DNA of 64,000 nt from Leifsonia poae (GTDB lineage: Bacteria; Actinomycetota; Actinomycetes; Actinomycetales; Microbacteriaceae): positions 368,014 to 432,013 of the forward strand of contig NZ_BSEN01000001.1 of assembly GCF_027921845.1 (NCBI RefSeq), read 5' to 3'. Below are positions 25,967-34,800 of the stretch, one piece after another. Made by a program: the position numbers and the translations under genes. Under the pieces are notes generated by a model. The model had not been told where the DNA came from. It saw only the letters and a program-made list of their open reading frames with translations, and did no database searches. Positions within the stretch are counted from its first letter, which is position 1; every line of letters begins with the position of its first letter.

Positions 25967-27385
25967 TCAGCGCCGGCCGAGAACCACGCCGCGAGCGGCC
26001 ATGAACGGAAGGGGATCGATCTGCAGACCGGCCACCCGCACTTCGAAATGCAGGTGGCAGCCGGTCGAGGCGCCTGTACTGCCGACGAGCGCGATGGGCT
26101 GGCCCGCCTTCACCACTTGGCCCACCGTGACGCCGATGCCCCCGTCGACGATGTGGCCGTACGCGGTCTGCACGCCATCGCCGTGATCGATGAGCACGAA
26201 GTTGCCGTACGAGCCGTTCGGGCCGGCCTCGACGACCGTCCCGGCGCTGGCGGCCACGATCGTGGTGCCGCACGACGCCCCGAGGTCGTCACCGGGGTGG
26301 AAGAGCGCGGTGCCCGCCGGCCGTGACGGACGCGGACCGAACACGTCGGTCAGCGGGGCGCGCACCGGAGCCACCCATCCCGTCGTGGTCGTCGGCGTGT
26401 TGACGAGGGAGCGGAACCCGGCGCCGGCCGCCTGCAGCACGGGGAGCGTGTCGAGCGCCTTGGTCGCCGCGGCCACATCCGCCTGCGCAGCAGTCACGGC
26501 CTGGCGTCGCCCGCCCAGGTCGATCGACGCGACCGTCCCGCTCGCGGCGCCCGCCTGATCGGTCAGGCTCGCTGCCCGCTTCGCATCCGCCGCAGCGGCC
26601 TTCAGCGCCGCCGTGCGCGAAGCGGTGAGTTTCTCGAACCGATCGACGGCACCGAGCTTGTCGAGCAGGTTGCCGCCCGTGGACAACGCGGCGCCGAGTG
26701 GTCCCTCGGTGAGCTGCCGCGAATCAGAGGAGCGGATGAGGGCCGTCGCGAACGCCGCAGAGGCCGCGGCCTTCTCGGACGCCGCCGCGGCACGGTCGGC
26801 GAGCTCCTTCGCCGCGGTCTCGGCCTGCTGCTGCTCCCGTTCGGCGGCGCGCGCCGCATCGTTGGCGGCGGTCAGCGCCTGCTGCGCGGCAGCCAGCGTG
26901 CTGGCGAGCTCGCTGGCACGTTGCACCTGTGTCGGGTCGACGAACACGCCGGTCGGCAGCTGCGGCGCGACCTCGAGCGCGACCGTGTCGACGGGGGCGG
27001 GAGCGGGCTTCGGCGTCGGCTTCGGGGCCGGTTTGTGCGTCGGCTTCGGGGTGGGCGTGGTCGTGGGAGTAGGTGTGGGCGTCGGGGTCGGCGTCTCGGT
27101 CGGGGTCGGCGTGGGTGTCGGCGTGGGCGTCGGAGTCGGCGTGGGCTCTTCCGAGGGCGTCGGTGTGGGCGTCGGCTCCTCCGAGGGAGCGGGCGACGGT
27201 GTCGGCGACGGCGTCACGGTCGGGGTCGGCGTCGGTGTCGGGGTCCCGGCGGCGAGAGCGCTCTGCTGGGTCCCGAGGGTCAGCCCCACGATCAGGAAGG
27301 CGACGGCACATGCCTGACCCACGCGGCGCGGGGTTCCGCGTCGTGAATCCATCCTGTGGCGTCCGAACGCGTTCCGCATGGTCAC
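25967..27385 (-). CDS. Secreted M23-family peptidoglycan peptidase with Thr-Pro stalk
   Basis: 472 residues. A basic leader and signal peptide (AVAFLIVGLTLGTQQSALA) are followed by about 85 residues of Thr-Pro, Glu-Pro and Lys-Pro repeats. Then comes a long Ala-rich coiled coil (about residues 150-310) and a C-terminal M23 domain. Metal ligands are visible as HPGDD and HLHFEV, with GHIVDGGIGVTVGQVV between. EnvC-like layout: a coiled coil plus LytM domain used to cut or regulate cell-wall cutting at division. The start is a GTG with a G-rich site 5 bases upstream. An ATG two codons later is also possible. The gene is divergent from lepB. Confidence 0.9.
   Translation of the reverse strand: MTMRNAFGRHRMDSRRGTPRRVGQACAVAFLIVGLTLGTQQSALAAGTPTPTPTPTVTPSPTPSPAPSEEPTPTPTPSEEPTPTPTPTPTPTPTPTETPTPTPTPTPTTTPTPKPTHKPAPKPTPKPAPAPVDTVALEVAPQLPTGVFVDPTQVQRASELASTLAAAQQALTAANDAARAAEREQQQAETAAKELADRAAAASEKAAASAAFATALIRSSDSRQLTEGPLGAALSTGGNLLDKLGAVDRFEKLTASRTAALKAAAADAKRAASLTDQAGAASGTVASIDLGGRRQAVTAAQADVAAATKALDTLPVLQAAGAGFRSLVNTPTTTTGWVAPVRAPLTDVFGPRPSRPAGTALFHPGDDLGASCGTTIVAASAGTVVEAGPNGSYGNFVLIDHGDGVQTAYGHIVDGGIGVTVGQVVKAGQPIALVGSTGASTGCHLHFEVRVAGLQIDPLPFMAARGVVLGRR
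26996..27246 (-). repeat. Low-complexity coding repeat (Thr-Pro / Lys-Pro stalk)
   Basis: About 250 bases of near-repeats of GTCGGCGTG type encode the (TP)n, SEEPTP and KPTPKP stalk of the M23 protein. Such tracts are prone to slippage, and their length may vary between strains. Confidence 0.85.
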
Positions 27386-27511
27386 GCGAACCCCCCGGCT
27401 GGCGCCGTATGAGCCCGTCTCATGATGTTCTCACCGCGCCGGGGCCAGGACAAGAGCCGCGAACGAGGGTCGGATGCAGCTCACAGGGTCGACACGATAC
27501 GGTGAACAGCT

Positions 27512-28240
27512 GTGACCGACACCACTGCCGACGCCCGCCCGCGCCGCTCTGCCAAGAGGACCTCCTGGAAGACGCTGCTGCGCGACGTCCTGGTCATCTT
27601 CGTCGTCGCCCTGCTGGCCAGCTTCCTGATCAAGACGTTCATCGCCCGGTCGTTCTACGTTCCGTCCGGTTCGATGCTGAACACGCTCCAGATCAACGAC
27701 AGGATCATCGTCAACGAGCTGGAGCCGTCGGTCTTCCCGCTGCAGCGCGGCGACGTCGTCGTGTTCAAGGATCCGGGCGGCTGGCTGCCTCCCGTCGCCC
27801 CGAAACCGAGCAACCCCGTGGCCGACGCCGTCGGCGCTGTGCTCGACTTCGTGGGGCTCGGCGCCTCCGACAGCGACCAGCACCTGGTCAAGCGACTGAT
27901 CGGTCTCCCGGGCGACAAGGTCAGCTGCTGCAACGCCCTCGGGCAGCTCAGTGTGAACGGCGTTCCGCTGAAGGAGCCGTACGTGCTGCTTCCCGCCGGC
28001 GTCGACTCGGTCTCTGAGAAGGAGTTCAGCGTCACGGTGCCGAAGGGCAGCGTGTGGGTGATGGGCGACAACCGGTACAACTCCGCAGACTCCCGCTATC
28101 ACATGGACGATCCGGGCAAGGGCTTCGTCCCCCTGAGCGACGTCGTCGGGCGCGCGTTCGTCATCAGCTGGCCGGTGAGCCACTGGACGTGGCTGAGCAA
28201 CTACCCGGACGTGTTCCGCGGAGTCGACCGCGACGAGTGA
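27512..28240 (+). CDS. lepB: Signal peptidase I
   Basis: 242-residue membrane-bound signal peptidase of the Sec and Tat pathways. One N-terminal membrane segment (DVLVIFVVALLASFLIKTF) precedes the catalytic Ser in VPSGSMLNTL and the general-base Lys in LVKRLIGLPGDKV. GSVWVMGDNRYNSADSR is the C-terminal signature. The start is a GTG with little ribosome site visible. Monocistronic, 12 bases from a convergent gene. Confidence 0.95.
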   Translation: MTDTTADARPRRSAKRTSWKTLLRDVLVIFVVALLASFLIKTFIARSFYVPSGSMLNTLQINDRIIVNELEPSVFPLQRGDVVVFKDPGGWLPPVAPKPSNPVADAVGAVLDFVGLGASDSDQHLVKRLIGLPGDKVSCCNALGQLSVNGVPLKEPYVLLPAGVDSVSEKEFSVTVPKGSVWVMGDNRYNSADSRYHMDDPGKGFVPLSDVVGRAFVISWPVSHWTWLSNYPDVFRGVDRDE

Positions 28241-28252
28241 CGCCCGCCGGCG

Positions 28253-29194
28253 CTAGTTCTCGGCGCGCCCGAGCCGCCAGTACCCCATGAACGCCACGCG
28301 TCCTCTGTCGATGCCGTTGCCGCTCACCAGCAGCCGCCGCAGCGTCTTCACCGTGCCGCATTCCCCCGCGATCCAGGCGTAGAAACCGCCGTTCACGTGC
28401 TCGGGCAGCTCCCACAGCGTCTCGAGGTCGATGTCGACCTCGGCGAGCTGCTGCGGACGGGCCGCTGCGGCGTCGGCGACGATGACCGGATGCTCGGCCA
28501 CCCAACGCTCGACGGCCGGCACGAGCACGCTCCCGTTCGCACGGCCCGCGCGGTCGAGCCAGGTGATCTCGGCGTTGGCCGGAATCGCCGGGCTCAGCCG
28601 GTCCGACCCATCCGGCACCTCGATGAAGGCCCGGGCGCGCTGTCCCGCCGGCAACGTCTCGAGGATCGCCGCGATGGCAGGCGCCGCGGTCTCGTCGCCG
28701 ACGAGGAGCAGGTCGGTCGCCGCGCCCGGCTGCCAGTCGATGCCCGAAGCGGAGTTGATGCTCCTGGCGTCCGGCCCGACGATCACGAGTTCGTCACCCG
28801 GCTGTGCCGCCAGCAGCCAGCGCGCCGCCGGTCCGCCGTCGCCGTGCGCGACGAAGTCGACCGTCAGCAGCCGCGCATCCGGATCGATCGCGCGCACCGT
28901 ATAGGTGCGGATGGGGCTCCGCCGGTCGTCCGGGAGCCGGCGCCATCGGTCGTACCAGTCGCCCGCCGCGATTGACTCCTCATCGTCGGACGCCGACAGG
29001 CTCCCGTCGGGGGCCGGGAACATGAGCTTGATCCGCTGGTCGCGGCCGTCGGTGCCGAAGACGTCGAAGTCGGCCGACCAGAACGTCACGCGCGTGAAGT
29101 GGGGCGACAACGATTCGAGCGCGTGCACACGAGCCCGATAGGGACGGTACGACGGGCAGTCGATCTTCTCGATGGTCGTCGCGACGAGGCTCAC
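28253..29194 (-). CDS. Siderophore-interacting protein (FAD-dependent ferric-siderophore reductase)
   Basis: 313-residue flavoprotein of the SIP family. It has the FAD-binding segment around SPIRTYTVRAID, DFVAHGDGGPAARWLLAAQPGDEL, and a C-terminal SIP domain ending NGGFYAWIAGECGTVKTLRRLL. It should release iron from imported siderophores by reduction. The start is a GTG with GGAAGG upstream. A 19-base iron box lies 70 bases upstream, so IdeR/DmdR repression under iron sufficiency is expected. Confidence 0.93.
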   Translation of the reverse strand: MSLVATTIEKIDCPSYRPYRARVHALESLSPHFTRVTFWSADFDVFGTDGRDQRIKLMFPAPDGSLSASDDEESIAAGDWYDRWRRLPDDRRSPIRTYTVRAIDPDARLLTVDFVAHGDGGPAARWLLAAQPGDELVIVGPDARSINSASGIDWQPGAATDLLLVGDETAAPAIAAILETLPAGQRARAFIEVPDGSDRLSPAIPANAEITWLDRAGRANGSVLVPAVERWVAEHPVIVADAAAARPQQLAEVDIDLETLWELPEHVNGGFYAWIAGECGTVKTLRRLLVSGNGIDRGRVAFMGYWRLGRAEN

Positions 29195-29263
29195 GGGCGC
29201 ACCTTCCGGGGAGTCGTTGGGGATCGTTGGGGATTCGGGGGATCCGACGCGGGTTCGTCGAGA

Positions 29264-29282
29264 TCAGGTAAGGCAAGCCTAA
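29264..29282 (-). promoter_or_regulatory. IdeR/DmdR iron box
   Basis: On the minus strand TTAGGCTTGCCTTACCTGA matches 14 of 19 positions of the classic actinobacterial iron-box palindrome TTAGGTTAGGCTAACCTAA. It lies 70 bases before the siderophore-interacting protein gene. Confidence 0.8.
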
Positions 29283-29341
29283 CCAAAGTCGCTCCGCGGC
29301 GCGAACCCTCGCCGCCGTAGCGCATCCGACGCGCGAGGCGC

Positions 29342-31213
29342 ATGATGAACACGGCACGCCTACCCGAACACAGACCATCGATGAGGATCGTCATGAAGGA
29401 CGCCGAGACCCCGACGAGCGCCGACGCCGAGAGCGTTCGCGCCCAATTCGACACCCTGGCCGCGATGGCAGGCGACCTGGCCGGACATTTCGCGCTCGAA
29501 CCGCTGCTGGAGCGGATCCTGCGGCACACCCTCGAGCTGCTCGGCTGCGACAGCGGATCGATCTGCACGGTCGACGAGGCCGCGGGCACGTACCGCAAAG
29601 ACGTTGATCTCGGGGTCGGCTGCCAGTCGGGGCAGACCTTCCCGCTCGACGAGGGCGTGACGGGCGAGGTCGTCCGCGCCAGGAGCTCCGTCATCTTCGA
29701 CGAGTACGCGCAGGTACGCGGCGGCCACCTCGCCGGGCCCGACCGCGCGCGGCTGCACGGCACCCTCGGCGTCCCGATCCGCTGGAACGGGGCGATCATC
29801 GGCGCCTGCGTGCTGTTCAGCCGCGACCCGGCGCGGCGGTTCACCGACGACGACGCCGCCCTGCTCGAGCGATTCGCCGCCCATGCCGCGATCGCGATCA
29901 CCAACGCCCGGCTGCACGCGGTGGCCGAGGAGCGGGCACGGGAGGCGGCGGTGATCGCGGAACGGGAGCGCGCCGTGCGCGACGTCCACGACACCGTCGG
30001 GCGCGGCATCGCCGATCTCCTCCTGCACGTGGACGAGGCCGACCGCCGGCTCGCCACCGGCCGCGACCCGCGCGACGCGATCGCCCGGGCGCGCACCGCG
30101 GCGCGCTCCGCCCTCCGCGAGACCCAGCGGACCGTGCTCGGGCTGGGCCCGGCGCTGCTCGACGGGCACTCGCTCGGCGAGGCGATCTCGCTCGAACTCG
30201 CGTGGGTCGAGTCGGCTGCGGCCCTCGAGACACGACTGGTGGTCGTCGGACAGCCGGGACCGCTCGCCGCCGAGACCGTGCGCCAGCTGTTCCGGATCGT
30301 GCAGGAGTGCCTCACCAACGTGGTCGAGCACGCTGCCGCGAAACACGTGCGCGTCGGCTTGGTCTACGGGGAATCCGATGTGACGGTGCTGGTCGAGGAC
30401 GACGGCCGCGGCTTCGACGTGACCGGCCTGGCCAAAGCGCCCCGTCGGCCGCTGCGCGGGCTCGGTCTGCAGAACCTGGCGGCACGCGCGCAGCACCTCG
30501 GCGGAACAGTGAACATCGAATCGACTCCGAACTGGGGCACGCGCGTGCGGGCGGAGCTCCCGGTCTCGCCGCCGGCGCCCGACGAGGGGCCGCGACCGCG
30601 CTGGCGGGTTCTGGTCGTGCACGACAGCGCCCTCATCCGGTCGGGCCTGGTGCGGATGCTCGGGCTGGCCGAGCCGGACATCCAGGTCGTCGCCGAGGTG
30701 GCCGACGCCGAAGCGGCGGTGGAGGCCTATGACCTGCTGCACCCGAGCGTCGTGGTGGCCGACCTCGACCTGCCGCACATCGACGGCGTGCAGCTCACCG
30801 CGCATCTGCGCGCCGCCGACCCCGGCGCGGTCGTCGTGCTGCTGATCGGCTCGGTCGGCGACGACCGGCTGCGGGATGCGACCGCTGTCGGCGCCGCCGG
30901 TTTCCTCGAACCGCGCGCGGATGCGGCGGCGATCGCACGCACGGTGGTCGCGGCGGCGCGCGGCGACCTGCTGCTCAGCCCCGCCTTCCTCAGCCGGTAC
31001 TCGGTCTCGCTCACCGGCGACGGCACCGAGCCGCTCACCGCCCGCGAACGCGAGGTGCGCGCGCTGGTGGAGCAGGGGATGCCCGACAAGCAGATCGCAG
31101 CACAGTTGCAGATCTCGGTGAAGACCGTCGAGAAGCACGTCGGCGCGGTGCTGCGCAAGACGGGTGCGCCGAATCGCACGGCGCTGGCCGGGCAGGCGGT
31201 GTCGCGGCGCTGA
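29342..31213 (+). CDS. GAF - histidine kinase - receiver - LuxR fusion protein
   Basis: 623-residue single-chain signalling protein. A GAF domain (about 45-190, DVDLGVGCQSGQTFPLDEGVTG region) is followed by a HisKA_3 dimerisation domain with His216 in RDVHDTVG and an ATP-binding domain (IVQECLTNVVEHA, EDDGRGFDV, GLGLQNLAARA). Then come a receiver (about 422-540) and a LuxR/NarL helix-turn-helix (LTAREREVRALVEQG, KTVEKHVGAVLRKTG). NarL-type kinases and regulators are normally separate proteins. The receiver keeps Asp474 but its acidic pair reads HD and the conserved Lys is replaced by Pro, so it may not be phosphorylated in the usual way. The ATG at 29393 (preceded by GAGGAT) is an alternative start. 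Confidence 0.9.
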   Translation: MMNTARLPEHRPSMRIVMKDAETPTSADAESVRAQFDTLAAMAGDLAGHFALEPLLERILRHTLELLGCDSGSICTVDEAAGTYRKDVDLGVGCQSGQTFPLDEGVTGEVVRARSSVIFDEYAQVRGGHLAGPDRARLHGTLGVPIRWNGAIIGACVLFSRDPARRFTDDDAALLERFAAHAAIAITNARLHAVAEERAREAAVIAERERAVRDVHDTVGRGIADLLLHVDEADRRLATGRDPRDAIARARTAARSALRETQRTVLGLGPALLDGHSLGEAISLELAWVESAAALETRLVVVGQPGPLAAETVRQLFRIVQECLTNVVEHAAAKHVRVGLVYGESDVTVLVEDDGRGFDVTGLAKAPRRPLRGLGLQNLAARAQHLGGTVNIESTPNWGTRVRAELPVSPPAPDEGPRPRWRVLVVHDSALIRSGLVRMLGLAEPDIQVVAEVADAEAAVEAYDLLHPSVVVADLDLPHIDGVQLTAHLRAADPGAVVVLLIGSVGDDRLRDATAVGAAGFLEPRADAAAIARTVVAAARGDLLLSPAFLSRYSVSLTGDGTEPLTAREREVRALVEQGMPDKQIAAQLQISVKTVEKHVGAVLRKTGAPNRTALAGQAVSRR

Positions 31214-31310
31214 CCGTGTGCGGGGATTCCCTACCGCCGGGATGGGGGAAGCTCCCGTGTCGGCCGATCCATTCGCCTGCATACGCTTGGCGAGGATCGA
31301 GGAGGTCGCC

Positions 31311-32171
31311 ATGCCCGTCGTGTCGCTCAAGGAGATCGTGGACCGTGCGTTCCAGGAGCGCTACGGCGTGCCCGCGATCAACATCGTCAACGATCTGACC
31401 CTCGAGGCCGTTCTGGCCGGCGCCGTCGACGCGCAGTCGCCGGTGATCGTGCAGACCTCGGTCAAGACCGTCCAATCGATCGGATCCGACGTGCTGTTCG
31501 CGATGTGGACGGCGATGACCGCCGGTATCGAGGTGCCCGTCACCCTGCACCTCGACCACTGCCCCGATCGCGCCGTGATCACCGAGTGCCTGGAGCGCGG
31601 GTGGAACTCCGTGCTGTTCGACGCCTCGACGCTCACGGTCGAGGAGAACCAGCGTCAGACCGTCGAGGTCGTCGCCGAGGCCCGCCGCTACGGCGCGCAC
31701 GTCGAGGGCGAGATCGAGGCCATCAAAGGCGTCGAAGACGGGATCGGCTCGGACACCGAACCCGCGCGCCAGAGCCTCGAGACCGCTGTGGAGTTCATCC
31801 GGACGACCGGGGTGGATGTGTTCGCGCCGTCCATCGGCAACGCGCACGGCGTGTACTCGAAGACCCCTGAGCTGGACTTCCAGCGGGTCACCGACATCGT
31901 CGAGGCCACCGGCGTGCCGATCGCCCTGCATGGGGGCAGCGGCATGACCGACGAGCAGTTCGCCGACCTGATCTCGCGCGGCTGCGCGAAGGTGAACATC
32001 TCCACCGCCCTCAAGATCGAGTTCATGACGTCGTCGCTCGCATTCCTGAAGGGCGCGGAGAGCGCCGACAAGTGGGATCCTCCGTCGCTGTTCCGCGATG
32101 TCCGCTCGCACATCGTCGACCTCACCACCAGTCTCGCCGGCACCTTCGGCAGCGCCGGGAAGGCGTGGTGA
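31311..32171 (+). CDS. Class II fructose-bisphosphate aldolase family protein
   Basis: 286-residue class II (zinc) aldolase of the FbaA/GatY/KbaY family. Zinc and active-site segments are LHLDHCPDR, EGEIEAIKGVEDG, and HGGSGMTDEQF, with SIGNAHGVY. It should cleave a ketose phosphate to dihydroxyacetone phosphate and an aldehyde, but the substrate is not readable. GGAGG lies 5 bases before the ATG. It is first in an operon with a HAD phosphatase, DhaL and DhaK, so it is probably a catabolic, not glycolytic, aldolase. Confidence 0.85.
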   Translation: MPVVSLKEIVDRAFQERYGVPAINIVNDLTLEAVLAGAVDAQSPVIVQTSVKTVQSIGSDVLFAMWTAMTAGIEVPVTLHLDHCPDRAVITECLERGWNSVLFDASTLTVEENQRQTVEVVAEARRYGAHVEGEIEAIKGVEDGIGSDTEPARQSLETAVEFIRTTGVDVFAPSIGNAHGVYSKTPELDFQRVTDIVEATGVPIALHGGSGMTDEQFADLISRGCAKVNISTALKIEFMTSSLAFLKGAESADKWDPPSLFRDVRSHIVDLTTSLAGTFGSAGKAW

Positions 32172-32950
32172 CCGTGCCGACCCTCATCTTCGACTGCGAC
32201 GGCGTGCTCGCCGACACCGAGCGGTACGGTCACCTGCCTGCCTTCAACCAGACCTTCGAGGAGCTCGGCCTGCCCGTTCGGTGGAGCGATGACGACTACC
32301 GGGAGAAGGTGCTCATCGGCGGCGGCAAGGAGCGGATGGCGAGCCTGCTGACGCCCGAGTTCGTGGCGGCGAACGGACTGCCGGAGGACGAGGACGGCCG
32401 GAGGGCGATGCTGGCGGACTGGCACAAACGCAAGACGACGATCTACACCGCGCTGGTCGCATCCGGTGCACTGCCGGGCCGGCCGGGCATCCGCCGGATC
32501 GTGGCCGAGGCCGACGCGTCGGGCTGGGGACTGGCCGTCGCGTCGACCTCGGCGGAACCATCGGTGCTGGCGGTGCTCGAGCACGTCGTCGGCAGCGAGC
32601 TCGCCGGGCGGTTCGCCGTGTTCGCCGGCGACATCGTGGCGCACAAGAAGCCGGCGCCCGACATCTACCTGCTCGCCCTCGATCAGCTGGATATCTCCGC
32701 GGACGACGGCGTCGTGATCGAGGACAGCGGCAACGGCGTGCGGGCCGCCGTCGGCGCCGGGCTGCGCACCGTCGTCACGGTCAGCGCGTACACCGCCGAC
32801 GAGGACTTCACGGGAGCGTCGCTCGTCGTCTCCTCCCTCGGCGATCCGGATGAGCCCGCGCGCGTCATCGATGCGCCGGCAGGCGTTCGACCTGGGCCGC
32901 TCGTGACGCTCGACGATCTGGCCGCCGTGCTGGCGGCGCCGCGGCCATGA
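32168..32950 (+). CDS. HAD-superfamily hydrolase (CbbY / beta-phosphoglucomutase-like)
   Basis: 260 residues, GTG start overlapping the aldolase stop (GTGA). The nucleophile motif is IFDCDGVLADTERYGHLPAFN, and later motifs are STSAEPSV (Thr/Ser), HKKPAPDIY (Lys) and IEDSGNGVRAA (Asp). An alpha-helical cap between motifs 1 and 2 places it with the CbbY/phosphoglucomutase-like subfamily. It may act as a sugar-phosphate phosphatase or mutase. The operon suggests a substrate related to the aldolase or DhaKL. Confidence 0.82.
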   Translation: MTVPTLIFDCDGVLADTERYGHLPAFNQTFEELGLPVRWSDDDYREKVLIGGGKERMASLLTPEFVAANGLPEDEDGRRAMLADWHKRKTTIYTALVASGALPGRPGIRRIVAEADASGWGLAVASTSAEPSVLAVLEHVVGSELAGRFAVFAGDIVAHKKPAPDIYLLALDQLDISADDGVVIEDSGNGVRAAVGAGLRTVVTVSAYTADEDFTGASLVVSSLGDPDEPARVIDAPAGVRPGPLVTLDDLAAVLAAPRP

Positions 32951-32990
32951 CCCCCACCACCGCAACCGCCCGACAGCCAGAGGAGCACCG

Positions 32991-33644
32991 ATGACGACCC
33001 AGAGCTTCAGCGACACCGAATTCGTGGTGCACACCATCGCCCAGACAGCCGTGGACAACGAGAAGTACTTCGGCGACCTCGACTCCGTGGTCGGCGACGG
33101 GGACTTCGGCTTCTCTCTGGCCCGAGGGTTCGAGATCGTGCTCGCCGACTGGGACGGCTACGATCGCGCCGACATCGGTACGTTCCTGCAGAAGATCGCC
33201 GTGACCATCACGAGCAGGATCGGCGGGACATCCGGCCCGATCTGGGGAACCGCGTTCCTGCGGGCCGCGACCGTGGCCAAGGGACGGGACGAGCTCAGCG
33301 GTGACGACGTCGTCACGATGCTCCGCTCGGCGATGGACGGCATCAAAGCGCGGGGAAGCGCCGAACTCGGCGACAAGACCCTGCTCGACGCGATCGCCCC
33401 CATGACCGACACCATCGAGGCACGGCTCGCCGACGGCGCCGGCTCCGAAGAGATCGTGACGGCGGCGGCGACCGCCGCCCGGACGGCAGCCGACGCGACG
33501 GTCGGGATGCAGGCACGGCGTGGACGCGCGTCCTACACCGGCGAGCGCAGCATCGGCTCGCCGGACCCGGGCGCCGTCGCCGTCGCCGTCATCCTCGAAC
33601 AGCTCGCCGCCGACTGGCCGAGCCGCCCCGTCCAGCCGCAGTGA
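32991..33644 (+). CDS. dhaL: Dihydroxyacetone-kinase-like subunit DhaL
   Basis: 217-residue nucleotide-binding subunit. The Mg-ADP Asp cluster is LDSVVGDGDFG (Asp31, Asp36, Asp38). It differs from classical DhaL in having Phe where GDGDHG is usual. GGTSGPIWGTAFLRAA forms part of the phosphate-binding end. AGAGGAG is 6 bases before the ATG. There is no DhaM (PTS phosphodonor) gene nearby. The pair may therefore use ATP directly, or another ketose such as an erythrulose, by inference. Confidence 0.88.
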   Translation: MTTQSFSDTEFVVHTIAQTAVDNEKYFGDLDSVVGDGDFGFSLARGFEIVLADWDGYDRADIGTFLQKIAVTITSRIGGTSGPIWGTAFLRAATVAKGRDELSGDDVVTMLRSAMDGIKARGSAELGDKTLLDAIAPMTDTIEARLADGAGSEEIVTAAATAARTAADATVGMQARRGRASYTGERSIGSPDPGAVAVAVILEQLAADWPSRPVQPQ

Positions 33645-33711
33645 CCCGATCCCGCACGACCGAACCCCAGAACACCCGAACCCCAGAACACCCCTCGATG
33701 TGGAGAGAAAA

Positions 33712-34707
33712 ATGAAGAAGTTCGTCAACGACCCGCTGCAGTACGTCCCGGACATGCTGAAAGGCATCGCCCTCGCCAACCCGGACACGCTCCGCTACGT
33801 GCCCGAGTACAACCTGATCATGCGCTCGGACGCCCCGAATGACGGCAAGGTGTCGATCATCCAGGGCTCCGGCTCCGGCCACGAGCCCGCCCACGTGCTC
33901 ACCGTCGGCAAGGGGATGCTCGACGGCGCCTGCCCGGGAGACGTGTTCGCCGCTCCCCCGATGGACTACGTCTACGAGACCACCAAGCTGCTCGCCTCCC
34001 CGAAGGGCGTGCTGCTGCTCGTCAACAACTACACCGGCGACAAGATGGCGTTCGACATGGCGCAGGAGATGAGTCTCGCCGACGGCGTGAACGTGAAGAC
34101 CCTGTTCATCGACGATGACGTCTCGGTGCAGGACTCCACCTACACCGTCGGGCGCCGCGGCGTCGCCGGGAACTTCTTCGTGATGAAGGCCGTGGGTGCG
34201 GCCTCGGAGGCGGGCGCCGACCTCGACGAGGTGGTGAGGATCGGCGAGAAGGTCAACTCCGTCACCCGCACGATGGGCCTCGCCCTCACCGCCTGCACCC
34301 CGCCCGCGAAGGGCGCGCCCTTGTTCGAGCTCGGCGACGACGAGATCGAGATCGGCGTGGGCATCCACGGCGAGCCCGGGCGTCGCCGGGACACGATCAA
34401 GCCGTCCGACGCGCTGGTCGACGAACTGCTCGAACCGGTGCTCGCCGACCTGCCGTACGAGAGCGGCGACCGGGTCGCACTGATGATCAACGGCCTCGGC
34501 GGAACGCCGATCAGCGAGCTCTACATCGCGTACGGCCACGCACACGAGGTGCTGGCCTCCCGCGGAATCACCGTCGGGCGCAGCTACGTCGGCGAGTACT
34601 GCACCTCGCTCGACATGGCCGGAGCCTCGCTCACCCTGGTGCGCCTCGACGACGAGATCGAGCAGCTGCTCGCCGCCCCCGCCGAGATCGGGCTGCGCAT
34701 CTTCTGA
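33712..34707 (+). CDS. dhaK: Dihydroxyacetone-kinase-like subunit DhaK
   Basis: 331-residue substrate-binding subunit. GSGSGHEPAH and PGDVFAAPP form the ketose pocket, and His219 in VGIHGEPGR is the residue that covalently holds the ketone as a hemiaminal. LLLVNNYTGDKMAFDMAQEM and INGLGGTPISELYI are further family features. GGAGAG is 6 bases before the ATG. A strong hairpin follows its stop, closing the aldolase-HAD-DhaL-DhaK operon. Confidence 0.9.
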   Translation: MKKFVNDPLQYVPDMLKGIALANPDTLRYVPEYNLIMRSDAPNDGKVSIIQGSGSGHEPAHVLTVGKGMLDGACPGDVFAAPPMDYVYETTKLLASPKGVLLLVNNYTGDKMAFDMAQEMSLADGVNVKTLFIDDDVSVQDSTYTVGRRGVAGNFFVMKAVGAASEAGADLDEVVRIGEKVNSVTRTMGLALTACTPPAKGAPLFELGDDEIEIGVGIHGEPGRRRDTIKPSDALVDELLEPVLADLPYESGDRVALMINGLGGTPISELYIAYGHAHEVLASRGITVGRSYVGEYCTSLDMAGASLTLVRLDDEIEQLLAAPAEIGLRIF

Positions 34708-34716
34708 GTCCCGCGC

Positions 34717-34773
34717 GACGGGCCCGGGTGCGCCGCGTTCACGCCCGATAGGCGTGGCGCGCCCGGGCTCGTC
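34717..34773 (+). terminator. Hairpin after the dhaK operon
   Basis: GACGGGCCCGGGTGCGCC (34717-34734) pairs with GGCGCGCCCGGGCTCGTC (34756-34773) with few mismatches. There is no clear T-run. It precedes the LacI gene and would isolate the two units. Confidence 0.6.
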
Positions 34774-34800
34774 CTTCCGGTGAGGCCATACGCTGATCCC

